Below are positions 1-8,938 of a stretch of DNA of 64,000 nt, in pieces. Made by a program: the position numbers and the translations under genes. The notes below the pieces were generated by a model. The model did no database searches, was not told where the DNA came from, and was given only the letters and a program-made list of their open reading frames with translations. The stretch lies in contig CP081165.1 of the NCBI GenBank assembly GCA_025141675.1, positions 14,446 to 78,445 of the forward strand, in the 5' to 3' direction. Numbering within the stretch: position 1 is the stretch's first letter; the number at the start of each line of letters is the position of its first letter. This DNA comes from Rhodobacteraceae bacterium S2214. Lineage in GTDB: Bacteria; Pseudomonadota; Alphaproteobacteria; Rhodobacterales; Rhodobacteraceae.

Positions 1-1
1 C

Positions 2-1180
2 ATCCTGATGGTGCCCGCTGGCGATCCGGTCGATCAACAGATCGCGGCCTTGCGTCCCCTTCTTGATGACGACGACCTGATCATCGACGCAGGTAACGCA
101 TTATTCCACGACACCAACCGCCGCGCCCGCGAAGCAACGGCACCGTTCCTCGGCATCGGTGTGTCGGGCGGCGAAGAAGGTGCGCGTTTCGGTCCGGCCA
201 TCATGGGCGGCGGCAAGCGCGAATATTGGGACCGTGTCGAACACATCCTCAAAGCCATCAGCGCCAAATTCCAAGACGAACCATGCGCGACCTACATGGG
301 CGAAGAGGGCGCAGGCCATTTTGTCAAAGCCGTGCACAACGGCATCGAATACGCCGACATGCAGATGATCGCCGAAGTTTACGGCGTGATGCGCGACGGC
401 ATGGGCATGTCTGCTGCGGACATCGGCGCAACATTCGCCCGCTGGAACGAAGGCCCGCTCGCGTCCTATCTGATCGAAATTTCGGGCGAGGTCGCAAAAG
501 CGACTGATCCGGCATCCGGCAAGGCCATGCTCGACATCATCGTTGACGCAGCAGGCCAAAAAGGCACCGGCCGCTGGACCGCAATCGAGGCACAGCACCT
601 CGCCGCACCGATCCCAGCGATCGAAGCTGCCGTTGTCGCCCGCAACCTGTCGTCGCGCATGGACGAACGCGCCGCTGGCGAAGACCTGTTCGGCACTGCC
701 CCGCAGAAAATCGACTCCATCACGCTCGACCAACTCGAACAGGCGCTGATCGCTGGGAAAGTGCTATGCTACGCGCAGGGCTTCACCATGATTGAAGCTG
801 CGTCCGACAGCTACGGCTGGTCCCTGCCCCTGCCCGCGATTGCGCAAAATTGGCGGGCGGGCTGCATCATCCGGTCCGCGATGCTCGACGATATGGCGAC
901 GGCCTTGGGCGAAAATCCGGACCGCAACTTGATGTTCGCACCGGTCTTCGCGGACTACCTGAAAGCCAACCACCAAGCCTTGCGCGAAGTCGTCGCCGCA
1001 GGTGCATTGGGCGGTGTCGCGATGCCCGCGCTGTCATCCGGCATCACCTATTTCGACGCCATGCGTACCAAGCGCGGCACAGCGAACATGATCCAAGGCC
1101 AGCGCGATTATTTCGGGCGTCACGGCTTTGCGAAATTCGGCGTCGACGGCAAAGACCACCACGGCCCTTGGGCTGACTAA
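2..1180 (+). CDS. gnd: 6-phosphogluconate dehydrogenase, decarboxylating (5' partial)
   Basis: The frame is open from the window edge, so the N-terminal NADP-binding Rossmann part (roughly 80 to 90 residues) lies outside. The remainder carries the 6PGDH substrate signature GAGHFVKAVHNGIEYADMQ, with the catalytic Lys and the HNGIEY block, followed by the long all-helical domain and a C-terminal tail ending GKDHHGPWAD. The family converts 6-phosphogluconate and NADP+ to ribulose 5-phosphate, CO2 and NADPH in the cytosol (oxidative pentose phosphate pathway). It is convergent with the SDR gene, with 18 bases between the two stops. Other pentose phosphate genes may lie upstream of the window, but that cannot be seen. 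Confidence 0.93.
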   Translation: MLMVPAGDPVDQQIAALRPLLDDDDLIIDAGNALFHDTNRRAREATAPFLGIGVSGGEEGARFGPAIMGGGKREYWDRVEHILKAISAKFQDEPCATYMGEEGAGHFVKAVHNGIEYADMQMIAEVYGVMRDGMGMSAADIGATFARWNEGPLASYLIEISGEVAKATDPASGKAMLDIIVDAAGQKGTGRWTAIEAQHLAAPIPAIEAAVVARNLSSRMDERAAGEDLFGTAPQKIDSITLDQLEQALIAGKVLCYAQGFTMIEAASDSYGWSLPLPAIAQNWRAGCIIRSAMLDDMATALGENPDRNLMFAPVFADYLKANHQALREVVAAGALGGVAMPALSSGITYFDAMRTKRGTANMIQGQRDYFGRHGFAKFGVDGKDHHGPWAD

Positions 1181-1198
1181 CCGAATTGCGCGGCGGGC

Positions 1199-1924
1199 CT
1201 AGATACAGCGCCCGCCGTCCACTTCCATGCAAACGCCCGTCACCATGCTCGCCTCGTCCGAACACAGATAACAGGCCGCGTTCCCCATATCTTCAGGCGT
1301 CGAAAAGCGACCCATCGGGATCGTCGACAAGAACTTTGCGCGTATCTCCGGCGTGTCGCCACCCATGAACGATTTCAGCAACGGCGTGTCCCCCGCAACA
1401 GGGTTGATCGCGTTCACGCGGATGCCTTCGGGGGCGAGCTCTACAGCCATGCCTTTGGTCGCGTTGTTCATCCATCCCTTGCTGGCGTTGTACCAATTCA
1501 ACCGCGGACGGGGTGACACGCCTGCGGTCGATGCAACGTTCAAAATGCAGCCCGATCCTTGGGTTTTGAACAATGGAACCATGTGTTTTGCGGTCAGGTA
1601 AACCGACTTACAATTGACCGCGAATACCTTATCAAAATCATCCTCGGCCACGTCTTCCATCGGCGCAGGCAGATGGGTCGTACCTGCGTTGTTAACCAAG
1701 ATATCGACCCTACCGAACACCTTTAGTGTCTGTTTAACCATCGCAGCGACGTCATCGTTAACCGCAACATTGGTCTTCACAGCCTCGCCCGCAACACCGT
1801 CGATATTCAGATCGGCGATCATAACCTTGGCACCCTCTGCCAAAAACTTCGCGACAATCCCCGCACCAAACCCCGACGCGCCACCAGTCACAATCGCGAC
1901 CTTGCCGTTCAATCTATCACCCAT
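1199..1924 (-). CDS. SDR family NAD(P)-dependent oxidoreductase
   Basis: A classical short-chain dehydrogenase of 241 residues. The N-terminal cofactor motif is TGGASGFG (about residues 14-21), the NNAG motif is present, the catalytic pair is YNASK, and the C-terminus ends VDGGRCI as in many 3-oxoacyl-reductase-like SDRs. The start overlaps the end of the upstream aldehyde dehydrogenase gene by 8 bases, so the two are translationally coupled and probably act in one pathway (alcohol to aldehyde or ketone, then acid). The substrate cannot be read from sequence. It is the last gene of a minus-strand run that also contains a TRAP transporter, so oxidation of the imported compound is the likely role (inference). 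Confidence 0.85.
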   Translation of the reverse strand: MGDRLNGKVAIVTGGASGFGAGIVAKFLAEGAKVMIADLNIDGVAGEAVKTNVAVNDDVAAMVKQTLKVFGRVDILVNNAGTTHLPAPMEDVAEDDFDKVFAVNCKSVYLTAKHMVPLFKTQGSGCILNVASTAGVSPRPRLNWYNASKGWMNNATKGMAVELAPEGIRVNAINPVAGDTPLLKSFMGGDTPEIRAKFLSTIPMGRFSTPEDMGNAACYLCSDEASMVTGVCMEVDGGRCI

Positions 1925-3371
1925 GATATGCCGCCACCGTCTTTAATGTTGAAAATCCATACAGGGCTTCGAACCCCTTTTCGCGTCCATGTCCCGAAAG
2001 GCCCGTGCCTCCAAACGGCAACTCAACCCCGCCCCCTGCCCCGTAGTTATTCAGGAACACCTGACCAGCGCGCAATTGCTTCGCCAGCCGCATCTGACGC
2101 GCCCCGTTCTGCGACCAGACAGAGGCGACCAAACCAAAGTCGGTGCCATTCGCAATCGCCACAGCCTCCGCTTCATCCTCAAACGGAATGATCACCTGCA
2201 CGGGTCCGAAAATCTCGTCCTGCGCCAGCGTATGTCCGGGGTCCACATCAGCAAACAACGTCGGCGTCACATAGGCGCCACCATTTGGCGCGCCGTCAAC
2301 AATCTCGCCACGTGCGGCGATTTCAAGATCGTGGCCTTTGGCGACAAAACCATCGACGATCTCCTTCTGCCGCATCGACACCAGCGGCCCGACATGATGA
2401 TCATCCAACGCAGGCCCCGCCCGCAAATCGCGGTACTGCGCGGCCATCTTCATCACGACTTCATCAAAGCGCGAACGATGCGCCAAAATCCGTGAAGACG
2501 CCGAACATGTCTGCCCAGCATTCTGAATTCCCGCATTCACCAAGAACGGCAAAGCGGCGTCGACGTCAGCATCGTCAAAAACCAATTGCGGCGATTTCCC
2601 GCCCAGTTCCAACGTCACTGGCACCACATGTGCAGCCGCGACTTCTTGGATCAATTTGCCCACGCCAACAGAGCCTGTGAAAGAGATATGGCGCACCCGC
2701 GGGTGTTTGGTCAGCGCCGATCCCGACTCTGCGCCCAACCCCGGCACCACATTCAACGCGCCGTCCGGCAGCCCTGCCTGGCGTGCGATTTCGGCAAAGG
2801 CGAGTGCGGTCAAACATGCCTCTTCTGCGGGCTTCAAGACGCAGGCGTTGCCCATTGCCAGCGCGGCACCAACGGAACGGCCAATGATCTGCATCGGGTA
2901 GTTCCACGGGATGATATGGCCGGTCACACCATGCGGTTCGCGCAGCGTATAGACCGTGTAGCCATCCAGATACGGGATCGTTTCGCCGTGCACCTTGTCA
3001 GCAGCACCACCGTAAAACTCCATGTAACGCGCCAACGCCACCACATCAGCACGCGCCTGCGTCAGCGGCTTACCGACATCCATAGACTCTAACGTGGCCA
3101 ATTCGTCGATGTTCTCGAGCACAAGCCTGCCAATTTTTGCCAGCACCCTGCCCCGTTCCGCAGCAGTCGCCTGCCCCCATTCCCCCGCCAATGCCGCATC
3201 AGCGGCACCAACAGCGCGATCAATATCGACGGCATCGCCACGCGCAATTTGGCACAGAACAGACCCATCCGACGGGTTCATCAGATCAAGCGTACCACCA
3301 CCAAGCGCGTTAACCCACGCCCCCCCGATAAAACACTTGTTAGGGTCTATGTTCAGGGGGCGCAGAGGCAT
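1917..3371 (-). CDS. NAD-dependent aldehyde dehydrogenase
   Basis: A 484-residue ALDH superfamily enzyme of normal length. Visible landmarks are the substrate-entry/NAD motif IIPWNYPM, the Glu-containing ELGGKSPQLVFDDAD block, and the catalytic cysteine in NAGQTCSASSR, followed by EIFGPV and the PFGGTGLSGHGREKG C-terminal motif. It oxidises an aldehyde to a carboxylic acid using NAD(P)+. It lies 18 bases after the TRAP large permease gene and overlaps the SDR by 8 bases, so all appear to be one transcription unit. It resembles gamma-aminobutyraldehyde/betaine-aldehyde type enzymes in general pattern, but the substrate is not assignable. Confidence 0.9.
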   Translation of the reverse strand: MPLRPLNIDPNKCFIGGAWVNALGGGTLDLMNPSDGSVLCQIARGDAVDIDRAVGAADAALAGEWGQATAAERGRVLAKIGRLVLENIDELATLESMDVGKPLTQARADVVALARYMEFYGGAADKVHGETIPYLDGYTVYTLREPHGVTGHIIPWNYPMQIIGRSVGAALAMGNACVLKPAEEACLTALAFAEIARQAGLPDGALNVVPGLGAESGSALTKHPRVRHISFTGSVGVGKLIQEVAAAHVVPVTLELGGKSPQLVFDDADVDAALPFLVNAGIQNAGQTCSASSRILAHRSRFDEVVMKMAAQYRDLRAGPALDDHHVGPLVSMRQKEIVDGFVAKGHDLEIAARGEIVDGAPNGGAYVTPTLFADVDPGHTLAQDEIFGPVQVIIPFEDEAEAVAIANGTDFGLVASVWSQNGARQMRLAKQLRAGQVFLNNYGAGGGVELPFGGTGLSGHGREKGFEALYGFSTLKTVAAYHG

Positions 3372-3389
3372 ATTGAAAACTCCAGTTAA

Positions 3390-4835
3390 CTAGTTTCCAT
3401 AAGCCACGGCTGGCAGCCAAGTGACAAGTGCGGGGAATTCAAACACCAAGAACAAGCCGAACAACTGCAACAGCACAAACGGGATCACACCGCGGTAAAT
3501 ATGGCCCAACGTGACACCCGGCGGACAAACGCCTTTCAGGTAAAACAACGCAAAGCCAACAGGCGGGGTCAGGAACGACGTCTGCAACGTCACCGCCACA
3601 AGGATCGCGAACCAGACAACTTCTGGGCTGTCGATCACACCATAGCCGTTGATATCCAGACCAAGACCCAAGATCACCGGCAGCATCAACGGCATGATGA
3701 TCAACGTAATCTCGATCCAGTCTAGCAAGAATCCAAGCGCAAAGATCAGCAGCAAGATAAAGAACACAACGACCTGTGGGTTATCAGACGAGCCAAGGAT
3801 CATATGTTCGATAATCTCGTCACCGCCGTACAGACGCAGCACGTAGGCAAAGAAGTTCGCGGCGATGAAAATCCCCACGATGTAACCCGCCGTGTTCAAC
3901 GTCTGCCGCATCACATCCAGAAACGTGCGACCCGTCAGTTTGCGGTTCATAATCGCCAGCAACATTGCCCCCATCGCACCCAGACCGGATGCTTCGGTCG
4001 GGGTGGCGAAACCGACAAATATCGACCCTAACACAAGCAAAATCAGCGCAAGTGGCGGCACGACCGATAAGGCCACGTCACCAACCACCTTCATCGTCAC
4101 GGGTTCACGGTTTTGCGGCAATGGCATGGCGTCAGGCTTCACTAATCCGTAGATGATCAGGAACGTGATATACAAACCGCCTAGCAACAGCCCCGGGAAC
4201 AGCGCCCCCATGAACAAATCACCCAGCGAAATCGCCAGCTGATCCGACATGATCACCAACATGATCGACGGCGGAATCAAGATTCCTAATGTGCCAGAAG
4301 CAGCGATCGTGCCGGTCGCAACTTCCTTCGAATAGCCCTGCGCTGTCATCGTCGGCAGGCCCATCACACCCAGCAAAACAACCGACGCGCCGATGACGCC
4401 AGTGGATGCGGCCAGGATGATCCCGATCAACATTACCGACAGGGCAAGCCCGCCGCGCAACGCGCCAAACAGCACCTGCATCGACTGCATCATCCTCTGC
4501 GCCACACCGGATTGATCCAGCATCAGCCCCATGAAGATAAACATCGGCAATGCGACCAGAACAGGGTTCTGGATCGTCCCGCCAAAGAACCGACCAGAGT
4601 TCGCGAACAGCTTGCGATATTCGATCCGCGTATCATCAAAGGCGATATATTCCCGGATCGCATCGCGGTTCGGATCAAGGATGAAAATTGCGATGATGAT
4701 GAACACCAATGAGACACCAACAAGGGCAAAAGCCACCGGAATCCCGCGAAACAGCATGACGATGAACACGCCAAACATGGCCAGAACCATCCATTGGTTC
4801 AGGTCCAAAAATGATATCAACGATAGCAACTGCAT
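3390..4835 (-). CDS. TRAP transporter large permease subunit (DctM family)
   Basis: A very hydrophobic 481-residue protein with about a dozen membrane segments and DctM features: the early MLFRGIPVAFALVG segment, a P-rich half-helix hairpin (LGILIPPSIMLVI) and a second one near the C-terminus (TSFLTPPVGFALFY). It is the sodium-driven channel subunit of a tripartite transporter in the inner membrane. At about 480 residues, with an extra charged loop near residues 53-75, it belongs to the longer DctM group that pairs with long DctQ subunits. Its start codon overlaps the stop of the small permease gene by one base (TAATG), so the subunits are coupled. Confidence 0.93.
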   Translation of the reverse strand: MQLLSLISFLDLNQWMVLAMFGVFIVMLFRGIPVAFALVGVSLVFIIIAIFILDPNRDAIREYIAFDDTRIEYRKLFANSGRFFGGTIQNPVLVALPMFIFMGLMLDQSGVAQRMMQSMQVLFGALRGGLALSVMLIGIILAASTGVIGASVVLLGVMGLPTMTAQGYSKEVATGTIAASGTLGILIPPSIMLVIMSDQLAISLGDLFMGALFPGLLLGGLYITFLIIYGLVKPDAMPLPQNREPVTMKVVGDVALSVVPPLALILLVLGSIFVGFATPTEASGLGAMGAMLLAIMNRKLTGRTFLDVMRQTLNTAGYIVGIFIAANFFAYVLRLYGGDEIIEHMILGSSDNPQVVVFFILLLIFALGFLLDWIEITLIIMPLMLPVILGLGLDINGYGVIDSPEVVWFAILVAVTLQTSFLTPPVGFALFYLKGVCPPGVTLGHIYRGVIPFVLLQLFGLFLVFEFPALVTWLPAVAYGN

Positions 4836-5623
4836 TACACGTCACCTTTCCGGCGCGAGGTCACAAGACCGATGACGATTAAGGCGACGACAATCGCCAA
4901 TGAGATGTACATCGCATATTCGAAAATCTCGTACTCGCGGGTGATGCGGCGCGCGCGGATTTCATCGTCGGTGAAGAAAATCACCCAGTACAGAATGTAA
5001 TGAATGAACCGCCATCCCATGAAAACGGCCGTTGGGAACAACCAGATCAACTGTTTGGCAAGACCCGTGTTGCTGAAAACGGCGAGGTTTTTCTTGAATG
5101 TGGAATAGCCTGCAAGCCATGCCAGCGCGAACAAAAACGGCAGCGATGTTTTCAGGATATAGAGCCTATGAAGGCCATTCGGGCTGCTTGACCCTTCGCC
5201 TGACTCGATAGACGCCCATGCGTAATGGGACATCACGTCAGTCATCAGCGCGATAAACGGCAAGAGAAGCCAGCCGATTGCCGCCGCCTCGATCTTGGCC
5301 TTCTTTGTGTCGGAATAATTCTGGTGGAAAATGTCCACGCGCACGTGGCTTGACGTGGTGATCGCATAGCCAAACGCGGCCAACATGGCGACGCCGTAAA
5401 TCCACCATTGCAAGTCGTCCAACCATGCTTGGTTATGCCCGTTCGCGCGCAACAAAACTTGTGCCACGATTGCAACCATCAACAGCGGGAATGCCCACGC
5501 GATGACATTGCCGACGTTGATCACGAACCGGTCGATTTTGGTGTGGCTTTCGCGGTTCACGTCGCCCGGGTCGCTGATCGCGAGAACCTCTTCGACGCTA
5601 AGTGGTGTATTCGTGTCTGTCAT
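4835..5623 (-). CDS. TRAP transporter small permease subunit (DctQ family)
   Basis: A 262-residue membrane protein, longer than the usual 160-180 residue DctQ. It has a cytoplasmic N-terminus of about 35 residues, then four or more membrane segments and a charged loop (residues about 213-232) before a last helix. The segment WWIYGVAMLAAFGYAITTSS followed by HVRVDIF is typical of DctQ. The length matches the subclass of TRAP systems annotated as mannitol/chloroaromatic or 2-oxoacid transporters, which gives a hint but no proof of substrate class. It sits between the binding protein and the large permease in the usual P-Q-M order. Confidence 0.88.
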   Translation of the reverse strand: MTDTNTPLSVEEVLAISDPGDVNRESHTKIDRFVINVGNVIAWAFPLLMVAIVAQVLLRANGHNQAWLDDLQWWIYGVAMLAAFGYAITTSSHVRVDIFHQNYSDTKKAKIEAAAIGWLLLPFIALMTDVMSHYAWASIESGEGSSSPNGLHRLYILKTSLPFLFALAWLAGYSTFKKNLAVFSNTGLAKQLIWLFPTAVFMGWRFIHYILYWVIFFTDDEIRARRITREYEIFEYAMYISLAIVVALIVIGLVTSRRKGDV

Positions 5624-5652
5624 CTGCTCTTGCTCTCCCCTGCCCGAGACGA

Positions 5653-5679
5653 CGGCGGCACCAATACATGATGCCGCCG
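5653..5679 (-). other. intercistronic hairpin between dctP and dctQ genes
   Basis: An 8-base perfect inverted repeat (CGGCGGCA / TGCCGCCG) with an 11-base loop lies in the 82-base gap after the binding-protein gene. No U-run follows on the minus strand. It fits an mRNA-stabilising or partial-termination hairpin that lets the periplasmic protein be made in excess over the membrane subunits (inference). Confidence 0.5.
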
Positions 5680-5705
5680 CCCTTATTTAGACTCTGAAAC
5701 GCGGT

Positions 5706-6749
5706 TTACCGGTCGCGTGGCAGGTAGATGTTTGTGGCCCAGTTTTTGTACCCTTCACGGTACTCTGACAGGTCAGCCCAAACAGTCGCAAAATATTCGT
5801 CTTCTGCAGCCAGTTCTTGTGCGATTTCATTCCAGTTGCTTTCGAACAGGTCGAGCATTTCTGGATCCCACTGCTTGACCGTCACGCCGTTGTTTTCAAC
5901 GTTATCGACCATCGCATCAAAGTTCTTGGCTTCACCTTCCGCAAAGTTAGTGGTGATGTTGGCCAAGCAAGCCACTTCGATCTGGTTTTGTGCTGTTTCG
6001 GACATGTCATCCCAAACGTCGATGTTGACCAGCAGTTCGAACAATGTGGATGGCTGGTGCCAGCCAGGGAAATAGTTGTACTGCGCGATCTTATAGAAAC
6101 CCAAACGGGCATCAATCAGCGGCATGGAGAATTCAGTCGCGTCAATCGCACCGCGTTCCAACGCCGGGAAGATGTCACCACCAGCAAGCAGTGATGTGGA
6201 AACTCCCAAACGCTGCATCACTTCCGCACCAAGGCCAAAGAAGCGCATGTTCAGACCTTCAAGGTCAGCCGCGGAATTGATTTCGTTCTTAAACCAACCG
6301 GATGTTTCCGGCGCGATGATCCCGCACGGCAGAACCTTCACGTCGTAACCCGCGTTGTCGTACATGCCTTGCCACAGGTCGGCACCGTCGTCGTACAGAA
6401 TCCAGCCAAGGAATTCGCCCGCTTCTGGGCCGAATGGCACAGCCGCGAACAGCGATGCGGATGTGATCTTACCCTGCCAATAGCCGGATGTTGTATAGGC
6501 CGCGTCGACGGACCCGTTGGACACAGCGTCCAGTGCTTCGAGCGTTGGCACCAGCTTGCCCGGATCGAAGTGTTCGAATTGCACTTCGCTTGAGATGCTG
6601 TTGATCTTTGAAACAAAGTCGACGCCAGCCGTACCGAGGATTGGCAGGTTCGACCCGAAGGCGGATGTCATTTCGATGGTGTCTTGCGCCTGCACAGCAG
6701 ACGTCAGCATTGTTGCGCCCAAGGCTGCAACTGTCAGTGTCGTTTTCAT
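5706..6749 (-). CDS. TRAP transporter substrate-binding protein (DctP family)
   Basis: A periplasmic solute receptor of about 347 residues. The chosen ATG is preceded by GGGAGGA at good spacing and opens a clean signal peptide (MKTTLTVAALGATMLTSAVQA, cleavage after AQA). A longer frame upstream exists but would bury the signal peptide. Family features are the early LGTAGVDFVSKIN region and the central EGLNMRFFGLGAEVMQRLG block, the DctP motif with the ligand-binding Arg. It is the first gene of the P-Q-M-ALDH-SDR unit. The ligand is probably an organic acid, because the conserved Arg of this family pairs with a carboxylate (family knowledge). Confidence 0.92.
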   Translation of the reverse strand: MKTTLTVAALGATMLTSAVQAQDTIEMTSAFGSNLPILGTAGVDFVSKINSISSEVQFEHFDPGKLVPTLEALDAVSNGSVDAAYTTSGYWQGKITSASLFAAVPFGPEAGEFLGWILYDDGADLWQGMYDNAGYDVKVLPCGIIAPETSGWFKNEINSAADLEGLNMRFFGLGAEVMQRLGVSTSLLAGGDIFPALERGAIDATEFSMPLIDARLGFYKIAQYNYFPGWHQPSTLFELLVNIDVWDDMSETAQNQIEVACLANITTNFAEGEAKNFDAMVDNVENNGVTVKQWDPEMLDLFESNWNEIAQELAAEDEYFATVWADLSEYREGYKNWATNIYLPRDR

Positions 6750-7072
6750 TGTTTTCCTCCCTAGGAATGACCGCGAGGCCAAATGGTCATTTTGACTGCA
6801 CCGATAAGCGACCAAATCATCGGGCTTCACTTTGTTATGCATCAAATTGGTTCGAAAGCTTTACCAAAATCAATACAAAAGTTTTCAGAGAGGTCGTTCC
6901 GATCCTTCTCCTCACCGCGCTCCCACACGGTGGACAAAGGCTAGCCCGTTTATTTGCTAGTAATCAAGACATGACAGGTATTTTATGCATACATTAATAA
7001 ATACGCTATAAAATCCACTGTTTCTAGGCAACTTTTCTAGTGGTTGGACTGAATTCCGCGCGAATCATCCGA
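6750..7072 (-). promoter_or_regulatory. non-coding region upstream of the TRAP operon
   Basis: This 323-base stretch has no convincing gene. It must hold the promoter of the dctP-led operon. An A+T-rich part around 6980-7012 includes the palindromic core ATGCAT inside TATGCATACATTAAT, which would suit a GntR-type operator, but no regulator gene is adjacent and this is only a guess. The 3' end of the FAH gene abuts the far side, with no obvious strong terminator between. Confidence 0.3.
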
Positions 7073-7729
7073 TTACACCAGCGTCATATCCACCGGTGCC
7101 AGCCCATCAACGGCACCATGCAACACGTCACCCACGCCCACAGGTCCAACCCCAGACGGCGTGCCAGTCATGATGATATCGCCCGCCCCAAGGTGATAAT
7201 AGCCCGACAGATGCGCGATGATTTCGGGCACAGACCACACCATTTCGGACAGCAGCCCCGTCTGTTTACGGACGCCATTCACTTCCAGCATAATAGCCTG
7301 ATCAGCGATCTCACCGAATGCCTCGGCAGGGGTGATCGCCCCGATCACCGCACCGTTCTCAAGGTCCTTACCAAGATCCCATGGTCGGCGGTTATCTTTG
7401 CCGACCTGCTGCAGATCGCGGCGGGTCATATCAAGCCCGCAGGCGTAGCCAAAGACCGCAGCGTCTTCATCAAGAGCCGCGACAAATTCAATCTCGTGAT
7501 GGAAGTTTTGGGTGCCCTGCGGGTAGGGTAGCGTCCGCCCGCTTTGCGCCAAAGCCGTGGGAGATTTGGTAAAATACCACGGCGCTTCACGGTCGACTTC
7601 ACCGCCCATTTCGGTGGCGTGAGCGACGTAATTGCGACCCACACAGAAGATGCGACGCACTGGAAAAAGCAGGTCAGTACCGACAATCGGCAGTGTCTGA
7701 ACAGGTGATGGAGGAAAGATATATGACAT
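7073..7729 (-). CDS. fumarylacetoacetate hydrolase (FAH) family protein
   Basis: A short, 218-residue FAH-domain protein. It has the entry motif CVGRNYVAHATEMG, the metal-ligand region HHEIEFVAALDEDA (with the E-x-E metal ligands), the DMTRRDLQ block and the conserved GDIIMTGTPSGVGPV motif. Short FAH proteins hydrolyse or decarboxylate acyl- or oxalo-pyruvates using Mg2+, for example fumarylpyruvate hydrolase or oxaloacetate decarboxylase; which applies here cannot be decided. It lies between the TRAP operon and the partition genes and seems to be its own unit, with about 320 bases to dctP. Confidence 0.85.
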   Translation of the reverse strand: MSYIFPPSPVQTLPIVGTDLLFPVRRIFCVGRNYVAHATEMGGEVDREAPWYFTKSPTALAQSGRTLPYPQGTQNFHHEIEFVAALDEDAAVFGYACGLDMTRRDLQQVGKDNRRPWDLGKDLENGAVIGAITPAEAFGEIADQAIMLEVNGVRKQTGLLSEMVWSVPEIIAHLSGYYHLGAGDIIMTGTPSGVGPVGVGDVLHGAVDGLAPVDMTLV

Positions 7730-7793
7730 CGGAATGACCTTACTACGTCTCTATTATGCGGTTTAGGGCCTATTCTTAGGCACTAACGAAAAA

Positions 7794-7828
7794 ACCTTCC
7801 CCGCGGGGAAGGTTTCATATGTTGAAAC
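7794..7828 (+). repeat. composite palindromic element, copy 1 (probable parS)
   Basis: A 20-base perfect palindrome, ACCTTCCCCGCGGGGAAGGT, runs directly into a second inverted repeat, GTTTCA-N5-TGAAAC. The first palindrome extends to 24 bases (7792-7815) in this copy. The element starts right after the parB stop codon region. The same two-part element recurs inverted inside parB at 8841-8875, with 30 of 35 positions identical and only the 5-base spacer differing. A duplicated long palindrome beside parAB is the expected form of a centromere bound by ParB. Confidence 0.75.
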
Positions 7829-8938
7829 TCAATCGAGCTTATCAAGCAGCGCCTGCACCGCCATTTCCAGCTTGCGGCGATCAACAGTCGAGAAATCCTT
7901 ATCCAACCTGATCTCTAACCGCCCTGCCCCAGCGACACATTTGACCTGCCCCTGCGGTCTGCGCATTTGGAACGATGTTTTGGCTTTGACCGCACCTGCT
8001 GGCGCGGGCTTCGGTTTCGTGGAACTGCGTGGTTTCGCCGCCTCTTGCCCGCCAGTGAAACGGCGCAACACGTCCAATTCATCCGCGACAGATCGGTTAT
8101 CCCAATCCTTCAATTCGGCCTGAATCGCGCGCACCGTTCCAGGGACATCTTCAATCTGCTGGGCCACCGCAACGCCAAGCGCACGCGGGATATCCTCCGC
8201 AAAACGCAGGTCCTTCCACAATGGTTCGATCAATTTGATAAAGGTCCGGATATAACTGCGCTTCTGATAGCTGGCTGATTGGAACAGCGCAGCGACGGCT
8301 TTGTCCGCGTCATGTACTTCGGTATCAGGATCAGCAGCGTAAGAAATCGCAAGCTTCGCCATCTCGGCGAAAGAGATATCTTTGCGCACAAGGTTCTCGT
8401 CCACCATGCGGCGATACAATGTCTCTAACGTTTCGCCCTGCGCAAAGATCGCCGCCGGAATGCTGCCGTAAGTGTCCGCATCATTTGTCTCTGCCAACAA
8501 CGCTTTGTACGCGGCGAGCCTGCGGAACCCTTGAACCAGTTCGAACTTGCCATCGGCGCGCGGTTCTACCCGGATTGGGTTCGACAGCCCGATATCCTTG
8601 ATCGACGTGACCAGTTCCTTCAGTTCGAAATCATCGCCCGGCGATCTGTCGCGCGTCAGCTTATAGGTTTCGATCTGATCGAGCGGGATCAAATCCGTGA
8701 TCAACCCAAGCCGCTTCAACCGCACATGTTCATGCGCGAGCTTGTCGTTCTCGGCTCTGATCTGCGCTTCGACTTCCGTCCGATCACGCACACTGTCAGC
8801 GTTTTCCGTGATCGCGGCGGCCATAGGACCACGCCTTTTGGTTTCATTATTTGAAACCTTCCCCGCGGGGAAGGTCTGATCATCAGCTATCGGATCGTCA
8901 GGCAGGTCGATGTCAAAGACACGGCGTTTCTTGCTCAT
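7829..8938 (-). CDS. parB: ParB-family plasmid partition protein
   Basis: A 369-residue ParB. The ParB/Srx-like N-terminal domain spans about residues 80-190, with the box LVQGFRRLAAYKAL (the GERRxxA-like motif) and ENLVRKDISFAEMA. A helix-turn-helix region follows, then a basic Ala/Pro/Lys linker (about residues 298-325) and a C-terminal dimerisation segment. It binds parS and loads onto DNA to stimulate ParA. It overlaps parA by 4 bases (ATGA), so the operon is parA-parB. Its 5' region contains one copy of the composite palindrome, which encodes FPAGKVSN. The protein resembles the ParB partner of DnaA-like or RepB-type Roseobacter plasmids. Confidence 0.9.
   Translation of the reverse strand: MSKKRRVFDIDLPDDPIADDQTFPAGKVSNNETKRRGPMAAAITENADSVRDRTEVEAQIRAENDKLAHEHVRLKRLGLITDLIPLDQIETYKLTRDRSPGDDFELKELVTSIKDIGLSNPIRVEPRADGKFELVQGFRRLAAYKALLAETNDADTYGSIPAAIFAQGETLETLYRRMVDENLVRKDISFAEMAKLAISYAADPDTEVHDADKAVAALFQSASYQKRSYIRTFIKLIEPLWKDLRFAEDIPRALGVAVAQQIEDVPGTVRAIQAELKDWDNRSVADELDVLRRFTGGQEAAKPRSSTKPKPAPAGAVKAKTSFQMRRPQGQVKCVAGAGRLEIRLDKDFSTVDRRKLEMAVQALLDKLD
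8841..8875 (-). repeat. composite palindromic element, copy 2 (probable parS, inside parB)
   Basis: The inverted second copy of the element at 7794-7828. Read on the minus strand it is the 20-base palindrome ACCTTCCCCGCGGGGAAGGT running into TTCA-N5-TGAAAC. It lies in the 5' coding part of parB. Both arms of both inverted repeats are kept although the site is translated, which suggests selection on the DNA itself. Confidence 0.75.

Noticed and set aside
6838..6845. Earlier start for the DctP-type binding protein
   Set aside because: It would place 32 charged residues before a perfect signal peptide; the ATG at 6749 has a strong ribosome site.
7792..7815. Palindrome after parB as a rho-independent terminator
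   Set aside because: There is no loop or T-run in the parB direction, and an identical copy exists inside the parB coding sequence, which favours a protein-binding site.
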